From NCBI GenBank assembly GCA_905614375.1, contig CAJQSP010000030.1:1-64000 (forward strand): DNA of 64,000 bases, in the 5' to 3' direction. Below the pieces are notes generated by a model. It was not told the DNA's origin. It saw nothing but the letters and a program-made list of their open reading frames with translations, and did not search any database. The stretch's first letter is position 1. Each line of letters opens with the position of its first letter. This DNA comes from an uncultured Dehalococcoidales bacterium. GTDB taxonomy: Bacteria; Chloroflexota; Dehalococcoidia; UBA1151; UBA1328. Positions 6,661 through 15,717 of this stretch are shown here, one piece after another. The translations under genes were made by a program, and so were the position numbers.

Positions 6661-8403
6661 CTAGACCGGAGGAGTAGGAATATCTCGACGAGGACCGAGT
6701 CGGGCAGGAATAACAGGACCGCCGTGATTGTGTCGGCTGATGGTATTCAATTTAGGGCGGAGCGTGAATCCCGGATTCTCCCAGTCTTCAACTTCGCACC
6801 GTTCAGACCACTCGTTGTAGAACCGGATCATTGCACTAGCGCGTTCTTTTTCACCGTTGATCAGATCGTTTAGTTCAGTTCGGTCCGCGGTGATGTTGTA
6901 GAGCTCCCAAACTGCTTTCGAGTCTGGATCTGACGGATCACCTATCTCGCTTACCAGCTTCCAGTCACCGATACGGACAGCCCTGTTGCCTTCATGCTCC
7001 CAAGCGATTGGCTGATCTCGCTTCCAATCTTGCCCCCTCAAAACATTAGCGAACGACTCGCCTTCTGCCGGTTTAATATCCTTGCCTTTAAACGTAGTCG
7101 GGTAGTTCGCCCCAGCGATGTCGAGCAAAGTGGCGTTGATATCTATGATGTGGGCAGGATTATTGAAAATCGCTCCTTTGTCGGCTACGCCATCGGGCCA
7201 GCTAATGATGAACGGCGTCGAAATTCCGCCTTCATGGGTGAAGTGCTTAAACAAGCGAAAGGGCGTGTTGTTCACGTTTGCCCATGAGATATCAACGCTC
7301 GCAAACGTGTCTGCTGGTCCCGGTTCAATCGACGGCGAGTTGCCAGTTCGCACAACGCGCCCATCGACGGTCGGGTAGTTGTAGCGAGAAGGGTCGGGCA
7401 ATGGCGTGTCTTCTGCCAGCAGTTCAGCGCAGCCTCCATTATCGGCGAGGAAAACTACGACAGTGTTGTCTGCCTCACCCGACTCTTCGATTTTTGCCAT
7501 GAGTTGCCCGATCCCACGATCAACCTGCTCGACCTGCGCGGCATATACCGCCATTTGGACATCTCGCCATTCCTTGTCAGGCGCTTCGTCCCAAGCAAGG
7601 ACTCCGCCGTCCCGAGGCGATAGTGTCCAATCAGGATCAACAACGCCGAGACCTCGCTGTGATTCGTGTCGGTTTAGGCGGGTTTCATCCCATCCTTTTA
7701 GGTACTTACCGCGATACTTTTCGATATCTTCTGGTAAAGCGTGGAGCGGCCAATGTGGAGCTGTGAACGCCATGTACAGAAAGAACGGTTCGTCTCGATG
7801 CACAGCATCATCGACAAACTGTGTCGCCTTCGAAGCGATAGCGTCAGTGAAATGGTAGTCGGTTGTCTCGACGCTGATACGGGTGGTGTCGTCCATCAGC
7901 ATGTTCGGGTTGTAGTAGCTGCCGCCACCCGAGAGAATGCCGTAAAAACGATCGAATCCACGTCCTTTGGGCGAAGGGTATCCGAGCATGTCGGGATGCC
8001 AACCGTCGGGCAGATTTCCTTGTTCGCCACCGACGTGCCACTTGCCTGCCATCAGCGTTCGATAGCCGGCAGTTTTTAGAACCTCGGCAATTGTCACGCA
8101 GTTGTCGTTCAGGTAGCCCTGATACGCCGGGACACCCAAATTATTGATCATGTGCCCAATGCCTGCCTGTTGCGGATTCAGTCCCGTCAACAAAGCCGCA
8201 CGTGAAGGACAACATCGCGCCGAGTTGTACATCTGGGTGAACCGAACACCTTGACCTGCCAACTTGTCGAGATTTGGAGTGCGAATCTCCGATCCAAAAC
8301 TGCCCAGATCAGACCAGCCCAGATCATCGGCCATTATTAGGACGATGTTCGGCTTCTTCTGTTGTGTTGTGTTGTTGTTTGTCTTTGGCGAAGACTGAGT
8401 CAT
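6661..8403 (-). CDS. Type I sulfatase (formylglycine-dependent arylsulfatase family)
   Basis: About 580 residues of alkaline-phosphatase-fold sulfatase. Metal ligands ADD at 25-27 and the formylglycine motif C64-C-P-S-R68 followed by AALLTG are clear; further motifs include MAGKWHVGG and ADNGG. I prefer the ATG at 8403 because AAGGAT lies about 11 bases upstream; an upstream start at 8457 would only add an unlike N-terminus. No signal peptide is seen: the first 16 residues are polar (N, T, Q, K). The enzyme therefore appears cytoplasmic, implying uptake of a sulfated substrate. It is divergent from the next gene. A formylglycine-generating enzyme is not in the window. Confidence 0.95.
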   Translation of the reverse strand: MTQSSPKTNNNTTQQKKPNIVLIMADDLGWSDLGSFGSEIRTPNLDKLAGQGVRFTQMYNSARCCPSRAALLTGLNPQQAGIGHMINNLGVPAYQGYLNDNCVTIAEVLKTAGYRTLMAGKWHVGGEQGNLPDGWHPDMLGYPSPKGRGFDRFYGILSGGGSYYNPNMLMDDTTRISVETTDYHFTDAIASKATQFVDDAVHRDEPFFLYMAFTAPHWPLHALPEDIEKYRGKYLKGWDETRLNRHESQRGLGVVDPDWTLSPRDGGVLAWDEAPDKEWRDVQMAVYAAQVEQVDRGIGQLMAKIEESGEADNTVVVFLADNGGCAELLAEDTPLPDPSRYNYPTVDGRVVRTGNSPSIEPGPADTFASVDISWANVNNTPFRLFKHFTHEGGISTPFIISWPDGVADKGAIFNNPAHIIDINATLLDIAGANYPTTFKGKDIKPAEGESFANVLRGQDWKRDQPIAWEHEGNRAVRIGDWKLVSEIGDPSDPDSKAVWELYNITADRTELNDLINGEKERASAMIRFYNEWSERCEVEDWENPGFTLRPKLNTISRHNHGGPVIPARLGPRRDIPTPPV

Positions 8404-8556
8404 TTGTGTATTAGATCCTTGCTCACAGCGTATTCTGGCAGCATGTTGGTCGAACATTCGGAACTTTACTCTTGCCCGAGGTTGCCTGAGCGGGAATACA
8501 CCGATTCCTGTGCTAAGTTCAGTCGATCAAAAATAGCGGCAAGCGCTGATTAATAG

Positions 8557-9705
8557 ATGTGGGTAAAAGGTAAAAATTTGGCTCAGCAGTTTGATTGCAT
8601 AGTGATTGGTGTCGGAGGAATGGGCAGTTCGGCTGTTCATAATCTAGCGAAACGCGGCCAAAAGGTTCTCGGACTAGAGAAGTTCGATATTCCTCACTCT
8701 GAAGGATCTTCTCATGGCGTAAACCGGATCATCCGACTCGCCTACTACGAAAACCCGTCGTACGTGCCTTTGTTGAGGCGAGCGTACGAGATGTGGTCTG
8801 AGATCGAGACGATTGCTGGCGAGCAACTGCTATACAAAATCGGCTCGATCGACACTGCGCCTTCAGGACACGAAGTTTTTGAAGGATCGCTCGAATCATG
8901 CTTGCTTCATGATATTCCGCACGAAGTGCTGAATTACAATCAGATCAACGATCGATTCCCTGGCTACGAAATGCCGCAGGGTCAGATGGGTTTGTATCAA
9001 GCCGACGGAGGATTCGTTCTCTCCGAACGATCGATAGTTGCTTATGTGAACGCCGCCGTAGCTGAAGGTGCTGAAATCCATGCTCGTGAATCTGTAATCA
9101 AATGGGAACCTGAAGGCAGTGGGGTTCGCGTATTCACCGATAGAGCGGAATATACCGCAGATCGACTCGTAATTACCGCTGGTGCTTGGGCCGCTGGAAT
9201 GGTTCCTTCTCTTGAAGAAGTTGCCGTTCCCGAACGGCAGGTGCTTGCTTGGCTTCAGCCTACTGAACCGTCGCTATTTGCCCCTGAGAACTTTCCCGTA
9301 TTCAACGCTTACTTCGAAGAAGGGCGTTACTACGGCTTTCCTGTGTTTGGGATTCCGGGATTCAAGATAGGTCGGTATCACCATCTCGAAGAGGTGACTG
9401 ATCCTGATCACATGGAGAGAGAAGTAACACAGGAAGATGAAGACATTTTGCGAGCTGCAGCGTCGCGCTACTTCCCTAAAGCTAACGGAACGCTGATGAC
9501 GCTAAAAACTTGTATGTTCACCAACACGCCAGATGAACACTTCATTATCGACAAAATGCCCGGAATGCCGCAAGTTACGGTAGCGGCTGGCTTCTCAGGT
9601 CACGGATTCAAATTCGCAAGTGTTGTAGGCGAGATCGTTGGTGATCTCGTGATCGCAGGCGAAACAACTCACGATATCGATCTACTGAAGATCGACAGGT
9701 TTTAG
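8557..9705 (+). CDS. Sarcosine oxidase / N-methyl amino acid oxidase-like flavoenzyme
   Basis: A 382-residue FAD-dependent amine oxidase of the monomeric sarcosine oxidase/SolA family, oxidising a secondary amine or N-methyl amino acid with oxygen. The FAD-binding VIGVGGMGSSAVHNLAKRG sits at about residues 17-35 and the following EGSSHG...R segment is typical. Cys319 in TCMFTNTPDEHFIID matches the cysteine that covalently binds FAD in this family. The C-terminal GFSGHGFKF motif is present. The ATG at 8557 is accepted, though a TTG at 8578 is possible. Exact substrate is unknown. Confidence 0.93.
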   Translation: MWVKGKNLAQQFDCIVIGVGGMGSSAVHNLAKRGQKVLGLEKFDIPHSEGSSHGVNRIIRLAYYENPSYVPLLRRAYEMWSEIETIAGEQLLYKIGSIDTAPSGHEVFEGSLESCLLHDIPHEVLNYNQINDRFPGYEMPQGQMGLYQADGGFVLSERSIVAYVNAAVAEGAEIHARESVIKWEPEGSGVRVFTDRAEYTADRLVITAGAWAAGMVPSLEEVAVPERQVLAWLQPTEPSLFAPENFPVFNAYFEEGRYYGFPVFGIPGFKIGRYHHLEEVTDPDHMEREVTQEDEDILRAAASRYFPKANGTLMTLKTCMFTNTPDEHFIIDKMPGMPQVTVAAGFSGHGFKFASVVGEIVGDLVIAGETTHDIDLLKIDRF

Positions 9706-9730
9706 GCGGACAAACCAGCTCTGCACGCAA

Positions 9731-9902
9731 CTATTTCCAAGGCACCTCGAGGAGTTCTTCACCCCAGTTAACCGGACCGTCGAACACGCTCTTCACTGTC
9801 GACTGTTCCTTAAGGTTGCATGCCGTACTTTCGGTAGTACTCGATCGACTTGGCAAGATCGTTAACACTAATGTCGGTGTGATCGACACCGAGAAATTTC
9901 AT
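9731..9902 (-). pseudogene. Degenerate glyoxalase/VOC-family gene remnant
   Basis: On the minus strand, ATG at 9902 opens a 30-codon frame reading MKFLGVDHTDISVNDLAKS then IEYYRKYGMQP, very like the first strand and helix of glyoxalase/bleomycin-resistance (VOC) domains. It stops at TAA (9812-9810). A further coding-like stretch (VFDGPVNWGEELLEVPWK) ends at 9731 in another frame. The total is far shorter than a VOC domain of about 130 residues, so I read this as a truncated, frameshifted remnant. The remaining bases of 9706-10043 contain nothing else I recognise. Confidence 0.45.
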
Positions 9903-10043
9903 CAGGAGTTCCATTCATTCTTGAAGTTCGAAATCAAGGGGGGAGTCTATGCATATGTTTCAGAATTCGCCATCGGTGTTATCCTGCCGCCGAACAGCAA
10001 TCTCACTTCTTAGTGAGCAAAATCTCTGGGGAGGTCTCGAACA

Positions 10044-11684
10044 ATGCATCTACTTGAAGTCAACAATCCGGTAGCAATACAGCGCGGTGTTCTCAACGCG
10101 GTTAGTGCTAGTAATCGACCGACGAGCCTTGATGACAAAACAGTTGGACTGATCTGGAGTGGCACCCACGGCGGCGATATCGCTCTGAAACGGGCAGGCG
10201 AGATGCTGCAAGAGCGCTTCGAAAACGTCAACGTGAATTTCTACACAGGCGGGAACTATCCGACTCCACCTGCGATCGTGCAGCAAGCAGGCGAGGAGTG
10301 TGACGTCATCATTGGCGCCACAGCCGACTGAGGAACTTGTGCGTCGTGGATGGTCCACGACATGATTGTGATTGAAAAGATGGGTAAGCCCGGTGTTGCC
10401 ATAGTTTCTGGCCGCTTCGAGAGTGACGCAGTTGCGAGTTCTCGTGCGTTTGGAATGCCTGACTTGCAGTGGATTGTCGTTCCACATATCTACAGGAACC
10501 TTGATCCTGAAACCTGCCGAACCCAAACCGAAGATGCAATCGACGATCTAATCGGCAGCCTTACTTCATCCATTGATGCCCGAGAGAACGCTGAATCGAC
10601 CGACACCCGTCGTTATGAAGGCGAAGATCGTCACGACTCGATATTGAAGATGAATCAGGAATTCATCAATGAAGATCTCGGCGATGGCCTTTTCTTGCAT
10701 CCGGCAACGAAAGAAGCTGTCGACGAAATGCTCGCCGGCACACATTTGCAACCACAGCATGTTGTGTGCGATATGCCACCCGGTTTTGGTGTCGCGACTG
10801 TCGAGAAAATCGCTATCAACACTGTCATGGCTGGTGCTAAGCCAGAACACCTACCGGTTGTAATAGCAGCGGTAAAGGCGTTGTCTAATCTCGGCGGGCA
10901 GGGTGGAAAGTCGTTGTTGATGTCGACAAGTCCTCAGGCCCCACTATTGATCGTCAATGGGCCGCTCACGAAACGGCTTGGGCTCAATCCGGGGAGTGCA
11001 CTGGGGCCCGGACGAGACAACCAAGTCAACACGCTAATAGGACGTGCGTTCGCTTTGTGCTTCCGCAACATCGGACATTGGTATTTGAACAAGATGGATA
11101 TGGATACGATCGGAACCTCTCGAAAGTTCATACAGTGCATTGCGGAGAATGAAAATGCTAGTCCTTGGGATGCATTCCACGTGGATCAAGGTTTTGCTGC
11201 GAACGAGAGCACTGTCAGTGTTTTCGTTACCGATGGCGAACTGGATGTACAAGATCAAGGGAATCACACGGCTGAAGGACTGCTGAAGAACCTTGCGTAT
11301 GGTTCCACCTTCGGGACTATGAATCTTCAGAGTGCCCGCAGTGGCCAAGAACGCCTAATACTGATGCCTCCGGACGTTGCTCGACCTGTCGGCTCCCAAG
11401 GTTTTTCGAAGCAAGAGGCAAAAGAGTTCATTCACAAACATGCAAACGCCAGCGTTGGGAAGCTGATGCAGTACATGCCACTTGAGGGCGAAGCAAGAGT
11501 TCACAATCACTGGAAATGGTTAGAGAATCTAACAGAAGATCAACTCCTGGAAATCACTGTACCGATCATGAACGATGCGAACGACTGCTACATCCTTGTC
11601 GTTGGTGCCGATAGAGCCAAGACTGGGGTGTTCCCATCGGGACCGGCTCCAGTCACAGAAGGAATCGATCAGTACATGGCCTGA
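10044..11684 (+). CDS. UGSC-family selenoprotein (Sec96-G-T-C)
   Basis: Reading through the TGA at 10329-10331 gives one 546-residue protein from ATG 10044 (GGGGAGG precedes it) to TGA 11684. The residues around the recoded codon, IIGATAD-Sec96-G-T-C99-ASWMVHDMIVIEKMG, match the UGSC (seleno)protein family, related to the selenoprotein B side of glycine/sarcosine/betaine reductases, where either Sec or Cys occupies this site. The C-terminal half is a second conserved domain with its own PPGFG and GGQGGKS segments. A perfect SECIS-like hairpin follows the UGA. The reaction is unknown; a redox-active selenol is expected. Standard gene calling would split it into 10044-10331 and 10350-11684. Note that UGA also terminates this gene. 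Confidence 0.92.
10343..10361 (+). promoter_or_regulatory. Bacterial-type SECIS stem-loop of the UGSC gene
   Basis: GTCGTGGA (10343-10350), loop TGG (10351-10353), TCCACGAC (10354-10361): a perfect 8-bp stem with a three-base loop whose second base is G. The loop starts 19 bases after the UGA at 10329-10331. Position, size and G content match the bacterial SECIS pattern. It is embedded in coding sequence. Confidence 0.8.
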
Positions 11685-12032
11685 AACGGTTGGATCTCTC
11701 GAATATAGATTTGAAAAACTAAGGATTGGCACCTGAATAGGATTCAGCATCCCATGTGTCGTGACTAGCATTCACCAACCCGCTTAGGATCGATAAACCT
11801 CAATGTTTATCTCCCACTCGCGATATGAGGGGCGGGCGTATACTCTCGACGTCCCGACAAAAAAACCTTTTCGATTATCGCCGATCTCTACGCCGTTTTA
11901 CGCGTCGAACGACGAAGCGAGGCCAGCCCGACGAGTTCTTCTTCAACCAAACTCACTGCGAGTCAGATTGCACGTCAGAAAAGAGGCGTTCGCTCTCGAA
12001 TCACCGATTCGGGACCTACTGGTTCAGATGTT
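11685..12032. other. Intergenic region upstream of the ABC exporter
   Basis: About 350 bases with no convincing gene. The frame of the following ABC transporter is open back to 11829 but contains no ATG or GTG, only low-complexity S/R/T-rich translation, so the transporter start is uncertain. A TATACT element near 11840 could be a -10 box, but no matching -35 was found. A plus-strand frame at 11803-12045 looks non-coding. Confidence 0.4.
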
Positions 12033-13787
12033 TTGTGGCGAATAGTAAAACTTACACTCGCATATCGATGGCACTTCGGTGTAGCGATTTTTTTCGCGGG
12101 GACTACAGCAGTTATTTCTCTGTTCATTCCTCGGTTGCTCGGTAATGGTGTGGACGATGCTCTTTCGATAATCAAGGGTGAAACGGTATCTAGAGGCGAA
12201 ATCGAATCGTTGTTGTTGAGAACAGCGCTTTTGGTGATTGTGGTATCAGGATTACGTGGAATCACCGGTTTCGCTCAGATGTTTCTTGGGGAAACGTTGA
12301 GCCAACGCGTATCCAATCGCTTGCGAATGCTGTATTTCGACAAACTTCAGGTGCTTAGCTTCAGTTTCCACGATCGTGTTCACACTGGGCAACTAATGTC
12401 TCGTGGACTCTCCGATATAGAAGGCGTCCGCATGTTTGTGCAGTCAGGACTAGTGAGTGTAGTCAGAGTTGTGGTCGTATTGATTGCCGCCGGCATATTT
12501 ATGGTGCAGATCGACTTGCAACTAGCGCTGTTAAGTCTCAGTTTCGTGCCATTTATGGTTTACCGGAGTGCAAGTCTGCGTCTCCAATTACGAATCACGT
12601 GGCGAAAGATACAAGATGCACTCGGGGATCTGACCACGACCATGCAAGAAAACCTTGCAGGGGTGAGAGTCGTTAGGGCGTTCTCGGCTCAAAAATATGA
12701 AGAGTCGAAGTTTGAAGTAACTGCTCGGGAAGTGGTTGGTCTACGAATGAGTGCCGCTCGAAATCACGCCCGGGGCGGTGGATCTATTTCGTTTACCTTC
12801 CTCATCGCTTGGGCTATCGTTTTGTGGGTGGGCGGCGAGAAGGTAATTAGCGGTGATCTGACAGAAGGACAGCTAACGCAATTCTTCTTCTATCTCGCAC
12901 TTCTACGCTTTCCAGTTCGAATGCTCATTGGGATTGTTAACTCAACCGCGCGTGCTTCTTCTGCTGGCGGAAGGATTTTTGAGGTTCTCGATATACCTTC
13001 GGAGATCGCAAACGACTCAGATGCAATCCCATTAGTAATCACCAATGGCGTTTTGCGGTTCGATAATGTTTCATTTAGCTATGGCGATGTTCCAGCTCTC
13101 AGCGGAATTAGTTTCGAGGCTAGGAAAGACCACACCATCGGTATCGTCGGCGCCCCCGGAAGTGGTAAAAGTTCGATTGCCAACCTTATTCCACGGTTTT
13201 ATGACCCGACGTCTGGCACTGTTTCGATTGACGGAATTGATCTTAAATATGCGACGACCCTTTCGGTTAGGCAGGCTATTGGACTTGTTGAGCAAGATCC
13301 ATTCCTGTTTGACGGAACGATTAGGAACAATATTCGCTACGGCGATGTAAATGCGTCAGATGAAAAGGTTGAGGCCGCCGCGAGGATTGCCCAAATACAT
13401 GATTTCATCGCCGGTCTGCCTTTGGGCTACGACACTGAGCTAGGTGAACGTGGTGTTGGTTTATCGGGCGGGCAACAACAGCGAGTGGCAATCGCACGAA
13501 CCCTTTTAACTGATTCGCCATTTTTGGTGCTAGATGACTCGACATCGTCAGTAGATGCTGGAACTGACGCACGTATGCGTCAGGCCCTCAAGGATCTAAC
13601 TGAGAGTCAGACTACGATCATCATTGCCCACCGGCTTGGATCGCTGCAGCACGCCGATGAAATTCTGTTGCTCGAAGATGGCCAAATAATCGAACGGGGT
13701 AATCACGACGAGTTGTTAGCCCAAAATGGTCACTATAAACAACTATGGGATCTTCAGCAGGGTCGTGGTGTGGAGGAGAGCGAATAA
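12033..13787 (+). CDS. ABC exporter half-transporter A (degenerate Walker B Glu to Asp)
   Basis: A 584-residue type I ABC exporter subunit: six membrane helices in the first 310 residues, then an ATP-binding domain. Walker A GAPGSGKSS is near residue 372, signature LSGGQQQR near 476, and Walker B FLVLDDSTSSVD near 498. The catalytic glutamate after Walker B is Asp here, as in the degenerate site of heterodimeric exporters. The start is a TTG without an evident ribosome site; the frame is open upstream but lacks another start. Its stop TAA overlaps the next gene's ATG by one base, so the two subunits surely act together. Likely substrates are lipids or hydrophobic compounds. Confidence 0.93.
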   Translation: MWRIVKLTLAYRWHFGVAIFFAGTTAVISLFIPRLLGNGVDDALSIIKGETVSRGEIESLLLRTALLVIVVSGLRGITGFAQMFLGETLSQRVSNRLRMLYFDKLQVLSFSFHDRVHTGQLMSRGLSDIEGVRMFVQSGLVSVVRVVVVLIAAGIFMVQIDLQLALLSLSFVPFMVYRSASLRLQLRITWRKIQDALGDLTTTMQENLAGVRVVRAFSAQKYEESKFEVTAREVVGLRMSAARNHARGGGSISFTFLIAWAIVLWVGGEKVISGDLTEGQLTQFFFYLALLRFPVRMLIGIVNSTARASSAGGRIFEVLDIPSEIANDSDAIPLVITNGVLRFDNVSFSYGDVPALSGISFEARKDHTIGIVGAPGSGKSSIANLIPRFYDPTSGTVSIDGIDLKYATTLSVRQAIGLVEQDPFLFDGTIRNNIRYGDVNASDEKVEAAARIAQIHDFIAGLPLGYDTELGERGVGLSGGQQQRVAIARTLLTDSPFLVLDDSTSSVDAGTDARMRQALKDLTESQTTIIIAHRLGSLQHADEILLLEDGQIIERGNHDELLAQNGHYKQLWDLQQGRGVEESE

Positions 13788-15685
13788 TGGCTACTTCTTC
13801 AAGCAAAAATCCGCGAACACAACAACCAAAGCGACAAAGGCCAGCGAACGCTAAAGAAGAACACTCGAATCTGAACGAGTCTGATGAGGAGATGTTCGCA
13901 CAGCTCGACAGTACAGTTTTCAAGCGATTTTTCTACTACGCTTCACCGTACAAAAAAGAGATGCTCGTAGCCACGTTAGCGGTAATCGGTTTTACGTTGG
14001 CAAATCTTGCTGTACCTCTGCTTGTCAAATTTGGCATCGACAGCGCTATTGGGAATGAAAATTCAAACCTCCTGAGAATAATTGCCATTTCAATGGTCGG
14101 AGTCGCTGCGGTCTACTGGTTCACGCACTACTTGCAGAACGTGCTGATAACAAGAGTCGCTCTTACGGTGCTTTATGACATCCGAGCCGACATGTTTCTT
14201 CAACTCCAACGGTTGGCGCTGTCGTTCTCTGATAAAACTCCAATCGGTGCGCTGATGGCGAGAATGTTCGGGGATGTGGGAGCACTCCAAGAAATGCTCG
14301 AATCTTCGATTGAAATCATTGGTGACCTGCTGACTCTGGTCGGTATCGTCGTGATTTTGCTTTTGCTAGATTTCCAACTAGCGCTGTTCACTCTTGCAAT
14401 TGTTCCAGCGTTATTCCTGATTCGTGTGATTTGGCAACCATTCGCTAGACGCGCATTTTTGAGAATGCGTCGAAACTCATCGATAGTAGGTGTGTATCTC
14501 GATCAAAACGTAACTGGTATCCGTGTTGTTCAAGCGCTTAACAGGCAAAAAGAAAATACCGGAATAATGGGCGGTAAAATAAGTACTTTCTTCTGGTCAT
14601 CAGTGCGTGCATCGCGACTCGGTGGAGTGCTTATGCCTACGGTCGAATTGATGACCGGTACTGCTTTGGCGATCGTATTGATTGTTGGGGGCGGACGAGT
14701 ACTTAGCGAATCGATCGAAATCGGCACGATGGTTGCATTCTTGCTTTACGTCCAAAGATTCTTCGAACCTATTCGCACTTTGACTATGCACTACGCTGCA
14801 CTGCAACGAGCCGTTGCTTCAGGTCACCGTATATTCGAGTTACTGGATATTCCGCTCGATATCTCCGATAAACCAGATGCCAAATCAATAGGTGATGTGG
14901 ATGGAAGGGTCGAGTTCAAAAATGTCACGTTCGGCTATGACGCTGAACTGCCGATTCTGCACAATATTAGTTTCGTGGCTGAACCCGGCCAGACAATAGC
15001 TTTAGTCGGCCCCACCGGATCAGGCAAAACTTCGATCACGGCACTAGCTCACAGATTTTATGACGTGCAAGAAGGATCTATTTCAATAGATGGGCAAGAT
15101 ATCCGAAATGTAACTCAGGAGTCGATCGGACGTGTGATGGGCATGGTTTTACAAGAACCATTCCTGTTCTCAAAATCTGTCTTGGAGAACGTCCGTTACA
15201 ACACCGACAATGCAACCCGTGAAGACGTCGTGTCTGCTTGTAAGATCATCGGTGCGCACGACTTTGTGATGCAACTCGACGACGGCTATGACACGACTCT
15301 AGAGCAGCGTGGCTCGAACCTGTCTGTCGGGCAGCGTCAACTGTTGAGCTTTGCTAGGGCTTTGGTCGCTGATCCAAAAATACTTGTATTGGACGAAGCA
15401 ACTGCGAATATCGACAGTTACACCGAACGAATTATTCAGGATGCACTGAAGAAGCTGCTTGCGGGTCGTACAGCATTGGTTATCGCTCATCGACTCTCGA
15501 CGATTCGGAACTCGAACGAAATAATCGTCGTGCAAAATGGCGAGATCATCGAAAAAGGTACTCACGATGAGTTAGTTTACGCAACCGGGCTCTATGCTCA
15601 ACTGTGGGAAACGAACTACACGTCGTTCGATGACATAGCGGACAATGCTGACGACATGACTAGTGCTCCGGTTAGCAGTACCTAA
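13787..15685 (+). CDS. ABC exporter half-transporter B (canonical Glu, LSVGQ signature)
   Basis: A 632-residue partner of the preceding subunit, starting at the ATG that overlaps its stop (TAATG), with GGAGGAG a few bases upstream. It has a polar N-terminal extension rich in Q, R and K, six membrane helices, Walker A GPTGSGKTS, Walker B ILVLDEATANID with the catalytic Glu, and the altered signature LSVGQRQ. In heterodimeric exporters the degenerate ATP site pairs a subunit lacking Glu with a partner whose LSGGQ is altered; exactly that complementary pattern is seen here. A heterodimer of the TM287/288 or BmrCD type is inferred. Confidence 0.94.
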   Translation: MATSSSKNPRTQQPKRQRPANAKEEHSNLNESDEEMFAQLDSTVFKRFFYYASPYKKEMLVATLAVIGFTLANLAVPLLVKFGIDSAIGNENSNLLRIIAISMVGVAAVYWFTHYLQNVLITRVALTVLYDIRADMFLQLQRLALSFSDKTPIGALMARMFGDVGALQEMLESSIEIIGDLLTLVGIVVILLLLDFQLALFTLAIVPALFLIRVIWQPFARRAFLRMRRNSSIVGVYLDQNVTGIRVVQALNRQKENTGIMGGKISTFFWSSVRASRLGGVLMPTVELMTGTALAIVLIVGGGRVLSESIEIGTMVAFLLYVQRFFEPIRTLTMHYAALQRAVASGHRIFELLDIPLDISDKPDAKSIGDVDGRVEFKNVTFGYDAELPILHNISFVAEPGQTIALVGPTGSGKTSITALAHRFYDVQEGSISIDGQDIRNVTQESIGRVMGMVLQEPFLFSKSVLENVRYNTDNATREDVVSACKIIGAHDFVMQLDDGYDTTLEQRGSNLSVGQRQLLSFARALVADPKILVLDEATANIDSYTERIIQDALKKLLAGRTALVIAHRLSTIRNSNEIIVVQNGEIIEKGTHDELVYATGLYAQLWETNYTSFDDIADNADDMTSAPVSST

Positions 15686-15717
15686 TCGCAATCGTTCGTG
15701 TGCAAGCCGATCACGGC

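Noticed and set aside
9810..9812. Selenocysteine in the VOC remnant
   Set aside because: The stop is TAA and the frame also shifts further on.
9816..10013. Plus-strand 65-codon frame
   Set aside because: It is the antisense of the VOC remnant and has no ribosome site.
10329..10331. UGA reassigned to an amino acid genome-wide (alternative genetic code)
   Set aside because: UGA ends dinG at 57302 and the UGSC gene at 11682, and only three UGAs are read through, each at a redox-cysteine position; two have strong SECIS-type hairpins.
11742..11757. 16-base sequence repeated in inverted orientation at 19804-19819
   Set aside because: A single 16-base match between two places in 64 kb on either strand is about what chance allows, and the flanks do not match.
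11803..12045. Plus-strand 80-codon frame before the ABC exporter
   Set aside because: Composition is non-coding-like and it overlaps the exporter start in another frame.
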